Shown here: positions 21,883 to 31,494 of the stretch, one piece after another
How the letters are laid out: the number at the start of each line of letters is the position of its first letter
Numbering within the stretch: the first letter of the stretch is position 1
From: Rachicladosporium sp. CCFEE 5018
Lineage: Eukaryota; Ascomycota; Dothideomycetes; Cladosporiales; Cladosporiaceae
DNA: 33,275 bases
Direction: 5' to 3'
Assembly: GCA_002077045.2 (NCBI GenBank)
Contig: KZ111221.1
Coordinates: 1 to 33,275 of the forward strand
Program-made: the position numbers and the translations under genes
The notes under the pieces: generated by a model
What the model saw: the letters and a program-made list of their open reading frames with translations, nothing else
Databases searched by the model: none
What the model was told of the DNA's origin: nothing

Positions 21883-21960
21883 ATGCAGCTCGCTAGGCCG
21901 TTCCAGCGGTATCTGCTGGCATGTCTTCTCTTTGTTCAACCATGGCAGGCAGTATCAGCA
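21883..21960 (+). other. Signal peptide of the repeat protein
   Basis: Residues 1-26: a basic start (Arg5, Arg9), a hydrophobic core (YLLACLLFV) and a small-residue end (AVSA) before AP. This directs the product to the secretory pathway. Confidence 0.85.
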
Positions 21961-24900
21961 GCGCCGCTGAAAACAGTGACTTCGACTTGTACGGAAACAG
22001 TGCGTTCAACCACCACAAAGACTTCCATCTCCACTAAGACGTCCATTTCTACTCGGACATCCGTCTCTACCAAGACCTCTGTTTCAATCCACACATCTAC
22101 AAAACCAACATGCGCCGCAAAGCAGCCGACTTCGACGATCACTGTCACTTCTCAGCGGAAGGGTAAGACCTTGACGAAGACACTGACTTCCACCTACACC
22201 GCAAAGCCTCTCCCGCCGTCGACTATTACAGTGCAATCGACATTGACTTCATCGATCACGATCACTTCGCAGCCCAAAGCTTCGACCTCGACCAGGATAC
22301 TGACCTCCACTTACACCGCAAGTCCTTTCCCGGCGTCGACTATTACACTACAGCCGACATGGACTGCCTCTCCGGTCACTGTCACGATGGCTGCGAGTGC
22401 CCAGGTACCTTATACGACCACCAAGACTGTCTCATTGGATGCGAGTACCACGACGGTCGTCCAGTCGGCAAGTACGTCGACAATAAGCTTTACCGCAAGT
22501 GGGTCAACGATTACAACCACTATCAATGCAATCGCATCGACAACCACCCTGACCGTATCAGCGACAGCGCCGCCGCCTGCAGTGCTTCCAGCGTCTGTCG
22601 TGACGGTCACATCGATATCGTCGACTGTTCTCACTTCATTTGAGCCCGCAAGCACATTGACACTGAGCTATACCGTAAGCGGAAGGGCGGTCACAACCAC
22701 GATTAGCGCAATCGCGTCGACGACTACCTTCACAGTTTCAGAGACAGTGCCGTCGCCTGCAGTGCTTCCAGCGTCTGTTGTAACGGTCACGTCCACATCG
22801 CCGACTGTCCCCACTCTATTCGAGCCCGCCTCCACCATTACAATCACCTCGAGTGCTATAGGAGTCGATTCTCTTTCTGCAAGCTCGCCACAGGTAACCA
22901 CTAGCACTCTGACAATCACGAATGAGCCTGGAGCCACAGAAACTGTCACATTAGCAGGCTCTACAGAAGTCCGCTCCACCACTTTGACAGTCACAAATGA
23001 GCCTGGAGCCGCGGCAACCGTTACACTAGCAGGCTCTACAGAAGTGCGCTCTATGACGATCACCGAGCTCTCGACCGTTGCGCAAGAGCCTGCTTCAACG
23101 ATTACCCTCTTTTCCACGATCACGACCACGATCGATTCTCTTCTCGCTGGCGCGCCACAAGTCACCACTAGCACTTTGACGGTCACGAACGAACCTGGTG
23201 CCGCAGCAACCATCACGCTGGCAGGCTCTACGGAAGTGCGCTCAACTACCATCACCGAGGTCTCAACCGCTGCGCAAGAGCCTGGTCCGACGACTACCGT
23301 CTTTTCCACGATTACGACGACCGCCACATCGGTCGAGCTGGCGGTGCCCCTCCCTGCTAGTACTTTGACAGTCACAACGACAGCGTCTGGGCTTGATTCT
23401 GCAGCAACACTCCCCGCCTCCATTGAAGTCTCAACAACTACCATTACAGCCGAGCCCACGAGTACTGTCTTGGTGACGACCACGATCGTGGAGACCTCAA
23501 CTGCCGAGGTCACTATCACAGTCCCTGGACCATCAGCATCCGACATTACCGTTACTGTAATTTCGACAATCGAGAACGCCCCTGCCCTTCCGACGACAAT
23601 TACAGTCTCCGGCGGAGGATCGCCAACCACAGTCACCGAAACTCAGGCTGCTACTACCTTGACCATAACTTCGAACGAGCAACTCGAAAACACGGTCACG
23701 GTGCCGACAACCATCACAGTCTCCGGCGAGGGGTCACTGACCACAATTACTGAGACTGAGGCCGTCAGTACCCTGACCACAATTACTGAAACTCAGGCCG
23801 TCAGTACATTGACTATAACCTCGAACGAGCAAGTCGACACCACGGTCGCAGTACCGACTACTATAACAATCTCAGGCGAGGGGCTGCTGACTACAATCAC
23901 CGAGACCCAGGCCGCTAGCACTTTGACCATAACTTCGAACGAGCAAGAGCCTACTGCGACCGTCACAATCACAGAGAGTGCAGCTGCGGCTCCGCTGCCT
24001 GGCTTGGTAACTACAAACTTCGCTACGATAACAACGACTGTCGAGAACACAGTCACTCTACCGACGACCATCACGATCACTGACGAGGGAACACTGACAA
24101 CAATCACCGAGACCCAGGCCGCTAACACCTTGACTGTGACCTCGAACGAGCAAGAGCTTGGCACGACCGTCACAATTACAGAGAGCACAGCTGCAGCTCC
24201 GCTGCCTGGCTCAGTGACTACAAGCTTTGCTACCATCACAACGACTGTGTCGTCGAATGAGCCTGCGACAGCTGAGCCTCTTCCCGTGAGCACTATCACC
24301 ATTACTGCAGACGCTTCCACAATAACTTCAGTCCTCACCCTTCCCGGCGCATTGGCGAGTGATTCGATCACGGTCACAACCCTTCCTGCCGAAACCTTCT
24401 TGTCTACGATCTTCGCAACATCCGTGCTGACAGTGACATCTGTCGCCGAGACAACAATAACGCTTCCTGGGGAGGCACAAGTCCCGAGTACAGTCACGGT
24501 CACATCCATTGATCTCACAACTGTTTTGGTGTCCGGGAGCGCGGACGTCTTGACAGTCACTTCATTTTCTACGGTCACGGACAGCCAAGAGACCGTTTCG
24601 ATTACAGTGACTACGAATGGAGAAGGACAAGCCGTTCCACCCGCAACGGCCACAACCACACTCTCGTGTTCCATAGACCCCGTGACTTTACCTGCGATTA
24701 CGGAGACGATCAGCCTTCCTGCAGAGTTGGCTCAGACTATCACAGTGTCTTCGATCGTGTCAATCACTTTGCCCATTGAGACGACTTCAATCACCCTGCC
24801 TGGAGACGTCGCAGCTACGATAACTGAGACGACCTCGATCACTCTCCCTGGAGCTGTTGCAGCGACGAGTACTGAGACGATCTCGATTACTTTGCCTGGG

Positions 24901-27900
24901 AATGTCGCAGCTACGATCACCGAAACGACCTCGATCACTCTGCCTGGAGCTATCGCAGCTACGATCACCGAGACAATCAGCCCCCCCGCGGATCTAGCTC
25001 AGACTATTACAGTGTCTACGATCGTATCAGTCACTCTTCCTATTGAGACTACTTCAGTCACCTTGGCCGGAGAGCTCGCCTCTACCATCACGTCGATCGT
25101 CTCAGTCACGCTTCCTGTCGAGACGACCTCAATCACGTTGCCTGGAGAGCTTGCCTCTACTATTACGTCGATTGTGTCAGTCACTCTTCCTGTCGAGACG
25201 ATCTCAATCACATTACCCGGAGAGCTTGCCTCTACCATTACGTCCATCGTGTCCGTCACTCTTCCTGTCGAGACGACCTCAATTACTCTACCAGGAGATC
25301 TCGCCTCTACCATCACTTCGATCGTCTCAGTCACTCTTCCTGTAGAGACGACATCAATTACTTTACCAGGATAGCTCGCCTCCACTATCACATCGATCGT
25401 CTCAGTCACTCTTCCTATCGAAACGACCTCGATCACTCTACCCGGAGATTTCGCAGCGACGATCACGTCTTTCGTGACACTGCCGGGTGAGGTAACGTCG
25501 ATCACTCTACCTGGAGATCTCGCCGCGACGATCACTTCTTTCGTTACACTCCCTGTCGAGACGACGTCGATCACTTTGCCTGGAGATCTCGCAGCGACGA
25601 TCACGTCTTTTGTTACACTCCCCGTTGAGACAACGATCACTTTGCCTGGAGAGCTCGCATCGACGATTACATCTACCCTCACGCTTCCAATCGAGACGAG
25701 TGTTCTGACATCCTTGGTCACACTACCGATCGAGACAACGTCCATCACTCTTTCTGGAGAGCTCGCATCGACGATTACATCTTTCCTCACGCTTCCCATC
25801 GAGACCAGTGTTCTGACTTCTTTGATTACACTTCCAGGTGAGCTTGCCGCGACCGTGACGCTGCCAGGCCTTACACAGCTCGAGACCTCAGTCGTAACAT
25901 CGACTCTCACGCTACCTGGCGATTCTGCAGTGACCATCACCGTTTCGTCCGTTACTACACTACCAGGAGAGACCATCACTCTGCCTGCGATCATACAAGA
26001 CGGCACCACTGTAACGTTATCTGGTCTCACTTCACTCGAGACCTCAATTGTCACATCCACGCTCACGCTGCCCGGAGATTCTGCGATGACTGTCACGGTC
26101 TCGTCCGTTACCACACTCCCAGGAGAGACTATCACTCTCCCTGCGGTCCTTCAGGACGGCACTATTGTGACATTGCCTGGGCTTACACAGCTCGAGACCT
26201 CGATCATTACATCTACACTCACGCTACCTGAAGGCTCCGCAGTGACTGTTACCGTCTCGTCTATTACTACACTTCCAGGAGAAACGATCACTCTCCCCGC
26301 CGTCGTTCAGGATGGCACTACTGTGACTTTACCTGCGGAAACTCTAAGCCTAACGTTACCGGTCGAGACATCGTTCATCGCTCTCCCTGCGGTTGTCCAG
26401 GACGCCACCACTGTGACATTGCCAGCAGAGACGGTCAGTCTGACGTTGCCTATCGAGACATCCTTCGTCACTCTTCCCGTGAGCGTGCAGGATGGCATCA
26501 CTGTGACCTTGCCAGCACAGACAGTCAGCCTTACACTACCCGTCGAGACATCCTTCGTCACTCTCCCTGCGGTCGTCCAAGACGGCACCACTGTGACATT
26601 GCCCGCAGAGACAGTCAGCCTGACATTACCTGTTGAGACATCCTTCGTTACTCTTCCTGCGGTCGGCACCACTGTGACATTGTCCGCAGAGACAGTCAGC
26701 CTAACATTACCGGTCGAGACATCATTCATCACTCTGCCGGCACTTACTATCGCTCCGACAACATTGACCTCACTGGTTCCAACCACGCTCTTCGATACCA
26801 TCACTTCTCTTGTGCCTACTACACTGACTTCAATATCAACTATCGAAGTTACCACGACGATCCAACTCCCTGGCTCGGACTCACTGTCGACTCTCGATGC
26901 AGTGACAGTCACCTCGACCATTCTTGACACCATCACGTCATTCCTACCAACCACAATATCCGGGCCTACTGTCAGCATACCGTTTACGCTCGAGCCATCT
27001 GTCATTACATCGACATTGAGCGAGACGCTACCTGCTGTGACTCTGCCTGCGGTTACTCTACCCGGTATCATCACGACGTTCACGTCGACCCTCGAAGTTG
27101 CCGGACCAACTCAGACCGTGACGTTGCCGGTCTCGTCTCTCAGCCTGACCATTTCGACGACTATCGAGCTACCCGGGACAACATCCCTCCTGACCATAAC
27201 GCTGCCAGCCCCACTAGCTGAGACTGTGTCGACTACAATTTTTGCTCAGATTACCTCCACACTCACACTACCCGGCCCGATCGAGTCTGTCACAATTTCG
27301 GGACCTACAATGACGGTGCCAGTCGAGTCAATTACAGTCCCCGGACCCACGGTAACATTGCCAGGCGAGAGTATCACGATTGCAGGACCTACCGTCACGT
27401 TGCCGGTCGAGTCTATCACCATTTCGGGACCTACAATTACGTTGCCAGTCGAGTCTATCACAATTGAGGGACCCACAATCACGTTGCCAGTCGAGTCTAT
27501 CACAGTCTCCTGACCCACGGTAACATTGCCAGGCGAGTCTATCACGATTGCAGGACCTACAATCACGTTTCCAGTCGAGTCTGTCACCGTTTCGGGACCT
27601 ACGATCACGTTGCCCGTCGAGTCTATCACGATTGCAGGACCTACAATCACATTGCCAGCCGAGTCTATAACAATCGCAGGACCTACAGTCACATTGCCAG
27701 CGGTGACGGAGCCTACGACTGTCACCGTCCCATCATTGATCACTCTAGGGGCCTCGACAGTTGTTGAGACTTCAACATCGTTGGTCACGCTACCGCCTGT
27801 GACTCTACCGCCTGTGACTGTACCCGTCGAAACTTCGACCTCGACGCTCGAGGTCACGCTTCCGGTATCGACATTCACAATTCCGGCATTGCCAGCCTCG

Positions 27901-30900
27901 ACGGTAGTCGAGACGTTGACATCATTGGTAACGCTACCGCCTGTGACTCTACCCGTCGAAACCTCGATCTCAACACTCAAGGTTACGCTTCCGGCATCGA
28001 CGTTCACGCTCCCTCCACTGCCAGTTGTGACTTTACCTGCCGAAACCTCGATCTCGACGCTTGAAATTACGCTTCCGGGATCGACCTTGACACTCCCACC
28101 TTTGCCAGCTGTGACTCTACCTGTCGAAACATCGATCTCGACGCTCGAGGTTACGCTTCCGGTGTCGACCTTGACACTCCCGCCATTGCCAGCGGTTACA
28201 TTACCCACTACAATATTTGCTCAGATAACATCTGTGTCGACACTCACGCTGCCCGGAGTTGTGACGTCTGTGACGATTCCCGGAGCCGCTGTTACTCTGA
28301 CATCTACCTCAACGTTGACCTTGCCTATCGAGACCTCAATTTCGACACTCGAGATTACGCTTCCGGTTTCGACCTTTACAGTTGCTGCATTGCCAGCCGT
28401 TACAGTACCTACCACGATCTTTGCGCAAATAACATCTGTAACTACACTCACGCTTCCCGGACTTGTGACATCTGTGACGCTTCTGGAGCCTCCTGTGACT
28501 TTGACATCGATCTCAACGCTGAGCTTGCCTGTTGTCACAATCACCTCTATCTCTACCCTCGAGGTCACGCTGCCTGCGATAACAGTCCCAACCACGATTC
28601 TGGACACACTCACGTTGCCAGCAGAGCAGCTACCTGCGGTGACACTGACTGTTCCCACCACTGTCCAACTTCCAGCATCGATACTCACCTCGATCTCTAC
28701 CCTCGAGGTTACGCTACCAGCTGTAACAATTCCAACTACAATTCTGGATACGCTTACGTTGCCAGCAGTGCAGCTACCTGCGGTGACATTGACTATTCCT
28801 ACGACTGTTCAACTCCCAGCATCGACTCTGACGCTTCCAACCGAGCAGTTACCTGCGGTGACAGTGACTATTCCTACGACTGTTCAACTCCCAGCATCGA
28901 CTCTGACGCTTCCAGCCGAGCAGTTACCTGCGGTGACAGTGACTATTCCTACGACTGTTCAACTCCCAGCATCGACTCTGACGCTTCCAGCCGTGCAGTT
29001 GCCTGCGGTGACTTTGACGCAAGAGTCAATCACCACCCTGACAGTCCCGACGACCGTTCAACTACCTGCGGAGACACTGACTGTTCCTACGACTGTAGAA
29101 CTCCCAGCATCAACCCTCACGCTTCCAGCCGTACAGCTACCTGCGGTGACTCTGACACAGGTGTCGATCTCCACCCTGACTGTTCCCACGACGATCCAAT
29201 TGCCTACCGAGGTAGTGACACAGATATCGATATCCACGTTGACAGTCCCGACGACCGTTCAGCTTCCGGCGTCAACAATCACACTCCCAGCAGTTCAGCT
29301 CCCTGCATCGACAGTCACGTTACCAGCAGAGCAGCTCCCCGCTGTAACTTTGACGCAAGTGTCGATTTCCACCCTTACTATTCCCACGACTGTTCAGCTT
29401 CCGGCGTCGACGATACAACTCCCTGCTTCGACCATCACGTTACCAGCGGAGCAGCTTCCTGCTTCGACCATCACCTTACCCGCGGTTCAGCTCCCAGCGT
29501 CGACGATACAACTCCCAGCTTCTACGGTTCAGCTCCCGGCTTCGACGGTACAGCTGCCAGCATCGACGGTGCAGCTCCCAGCATCGACTATCACATTACC
29601 TGCGGTTCAGCTCCCTGCATCGACAATACAATTGACAGCGTCTACCGTTACACTACCTGCAGTCCAGCTCCCGGCATCGACAGTACAACTCCCGGCATCG
29701 ACAGTACAACTCCCGGCATCGACAGTACAACTCCCTGCATCGACCATCACTTTACCACCAGAGCAGCTCCCAGCATCAACGGTCCAACTCCCAGCGTCTA
29801 CTATCACACTACCCGCAGTCCAGCTTCCCGCGTCCACTGTTCAGCTGCCAGCGGTAACACTGACGCAGACTTCGGTCTCGACACTGACTTTGCCGGCGGT
29901 TCAGCTGCCAGCATCAACCATAACTCTACCGGCAGTTCAGCTTCCAGCCTCTACTGTTCAACTACCCGCTATCACGCTGACATCGGTGTCAATCTCGACG
30001 CTGACATCTGTGTCGATCTCGACATTGACATCGGTATCAATCTCGACGCTGACCCTTCCAGCAGTCCAGCTACCTGCAACCACACTGACATCCACATTGA
30101 CGTTGCCAGCAGTCCAGCTGCCTGCCGTTACACTGCCCGCTTCAACGGTCCAGCTGCCCGCAGTCACACTTACGCAGACATCAGTCTCGACGTTGACGCT
30201 CCCTGCTGCTCAAGTACCTACAGTCACATTGCCAGCCTCAACAGTCCAGTTGCCCGCGGTGACGCTTACGCAGACGTCGACGCTGACTCTCCCTGCGGTT
30301 CAATTGCCTGCAGTCACATTGCCGGCCTCCACAGTCCAACTGCCTGCTGTCACGCTTACGCAGGTATCAGTCTCGACATTGACGCAGATATCGACTTCAA
30401 CACTGACTTTACCGGCTGTCCAACTGCCTGCCTCGACAGTCCAACTGCCAGCCTCCACGGTCCAACTGCCCGCTGTTACTCTGACGCAGATATCGATCTC
30501 GACATTGACATCGACACTGACTCTGCCCGCTGTCCAACTGCCCGCCTCCACAGTCCAACTGCCCGCAGTGACTTCAACTCAGACAACGACCTCGACATTG
30601 ACCTTACCGGCTGTGCAATTGCCAGCCTCAACGGTCCAGTTGCCTGCGGTGACGCTTACGCAAACCTCGACATCGACACTGACGTTACCGGCTGTTCAAC
30701 TTCCCGCCTCCACGGTCCAACTACCTGCTGTAACTACAACCCAGACAACGACCTCGACATTGACGTTACCAGCGATGCAATTGCCAGCCTCGACGGTCCA
30801 ACTACCCGCTGTGACTTTGACTTCAACTCAGACAGCGACCTCGACATTGACTCTTCCCGCTTCGACGGTCCAACTTCCCGCTTTGACTTCAACCCAGACG

Positions 30901-31494
30901 ACCACCTCGACATTGACTTTACCAGCTGTCCAACTACCCGCGGTGACGCTGACGCAGACAACCACCTCGACATTGACTTTGCCAGCTGTCCAACTGCCGG
31001 CCGTGACTTCAACCCAGACGACCACCTCGACATTGACTCTGCCAGCTGTCCAACTACCTGCTGTAACTTCGACTCAGACAACGACCTCGACATTGACTTT
31101 GCCAGCTGTCCAACTGCCAGCTGTGACCCTGACGCAGACAACGACCTCGATATTGACTCTAGCGGCTGTACCACTACCCGCTGTGACTCTAACGCAGACA
31201 TCGACCCTGACACAGACGTCGACCCTGACGCAGACATCAACCTCGACGCAGACATCAACCCTGACACAGATATCGACACTGACGCAGACATCGACCTCGA
31301 CATTGCCAGCAGTCACATCCCGCATCACAGTCACTTCAACTTCGATATTGCCAGCCGTCACCGTCACGTCGACTTCAGTCCAAACAGAATCGCTCCCACC
31401 GAGCACGATCACCATTGGTCGTACGACCGTGACGAGTTGCGCGCCTCTCGTAAGTCAGGTCACTTCAGCCCTGGGTGGCATACTCAGACGTTGA
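21883..31494 (+). CDS. Giant secreted Thr/Ser-rich tandem-repeat surface protein (adhesin-like), frame interrupted by two in-frame stops
   Basis: One frame runs 3,204 codons without frameshift or evident intron. It begins with a signal peptide (MQLARPFQRYLLACLLFVQP, then WQAVSA, likely cleaved before AP). The rest is almost only Thr, Ser, Val, Ile, Leu, Pro, Ala and Glu/Gln in nested tandem repeats; Lys, Arg, aromatic residues and Cys are very rare after about residue 150. Such a protein would be heavily O-mannosylated and sit in the cell wall or matrix, as fungal flocculins and adhesins do. TAG at 25372-25374 and TGA at 27511-27513 split it into 1,163, 712 and 1,326 residues. No GPI-type tail is seen; the end is TSCAPLVSQVTSALGGILRR. 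It is the last recognisable gene before the telomere. It could be a recent pseudogene, a truncated functional gene or a recoded one. A 62-nt intron (21827-21888, GTAAGT...GCAG) could move the start to ATG 21824 in the same frame. Confidence 0.75.
22015..22092 (+). repeat. 18-bp (6-residue) tandem repeat, KTSxST type
   Basis: About four units of T-K/R-T-S-I/V-S follow the signal peptide. Third codon positions vary between units. Confidence 0.85.
22486..22845 (+). repeat. Two 180-bp (60-residue) direct repeats
   Basis: Copy 1 is 22486-22665 and copy 2 is 22666-22845, in frame and abutting. Both contain AIASTTTxTVSxTxPxPAVL and PASVVTVTSxS and end in FEPASTxT. Confidence 0.9.
24778..24981 (+). 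repeat. 48-bp (16-residue) tandem repeat
   Basis: About four units of ETTSITLPGAVAATIT, each with small changes (GD, GN, GA before the VAAT/IAAT core). Confidence 0.85.
25021..25450 (+). repeat. 75-bp (25-residue) tandem repeat containing the TAG stop
   Basis: About six units with the core VETTSITLPGELASTITSIV. At the codon after PG, sister units read GAG or GAT; the unit near 25370 reads TAG. Confidence 0.9.
25372..25374 (+). other. In-frame TAG stop inside the repeat gene
   Basis: The local codons are CCA GGA TAG CTC GCC. Several sister units have GGA GAG CTN GCC, so this is one G-to-T change. The same frame is open again at once and stays open for another 712 codons. Confidence 0.97.
25858..26328 (+). 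repeat. 156-bp (52-residue) tandem repeat, three copies
   Basis: Each unit carries L-x-G-L-T-x-LETS, then STLTLPGDSA, then TTLPGETITLPA and QDGT. Three units are read in frame; the third grades into the 30-residue repeat. Confidence 0.88.
26329..26745 (+). repeat. 90-bp (30-residue) tandem repeat, about five copies
   Basis: The unit is built from LPAETVSLTLPVETSF, VTLPAV and VQDGTTVT. One copy near 26660 lacks the VQD part and is shortened in frame. Confidence 0.88.
27283..27702 (+). repeat. 42-bp (14-residue) tandem repeat, ten copies, one with a TGA stop
   Basis: Ten units of ESITIAGPTITLPV fit exactly 420 bp. Unit six (27493-27534) reads TGA where the other nine read GGA. Confidence 0.95.
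27511..27513 (+). other. In-frame TGA stop inside the repeat gene
   Basis: The local codons are GTC TCC TGA CCC ACG. At the seventh codon of the 42-bp unit the nine sister copies have GGA, so this is one G-to-T change. The frame continues to 31494 without another stop. Confidence 0.97.
28834..28983 (+). repeat. 75-bp (25-residue) nearly identical tandem duplication
   Basis: Copies at 28834-28908 and 28909-28983 differ at about one base; a third, more diverged, copy starts at 28984. Each encodes LPAEQLPAVTVTIPTTVQLP followed by ASTLT (the first copy has Thr instead of Ala at the third position). Confidence 0.92.
29395..29860 (+). repeat. 21-bp (7-residue) repeat, QLPASTV type
   Basis: A run of heptads of Q-L-P-A-S-T-V/I, some replaced by TLPAV. 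Around 29679-29740 several 21-bp units are identical. Confidence 0.92.
30901..31200 (+). repeat. 60-bp (20-residue) tandem repeat, five copies in perfect register
   Basis: Units start at 30901, 30961, 31021, 31081 and 31141 and encode TTSTLTLPAVQLPAVT plus a T/S-rich TQT end. Copies one to four differ almost only at synonymous positions. Confidence 0.95.
31200..31298 (+). repeat. 18-bp (6-residue) repeat, TLTQTS type
   Basis: About five units of T/S-L/T-T-Q-T/I-S close the repeat region before the non-repetitive C-terminus. Confidence 0.85.

Noticed and set aside
22668..28688. Long minus-strand open frames (up to 378 codons) opposite the repeat gene
   Set aside because: They follow from the repeat codons (ACN, CTN, GTN, CCN), whose complements contain no stops. 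The translations are monotonous Val/Ser/Gly/Ala strings without signal, start context or domain.
21883..31494. CRISPR array or centromere-type satellite
   Set aside because: The repeats have no constant spacer layout, are multiples of three in length, and translate in one frame behind a signal peptide; this is coding minisatellite in a eukaryote.
25375..31494. Three separate genes instead of one interrupted gene
   Set aside because: The second and third frames have no ATG with context, no signal peptide and no promoter space, and continue the same repeat units in the same frame across each stop.
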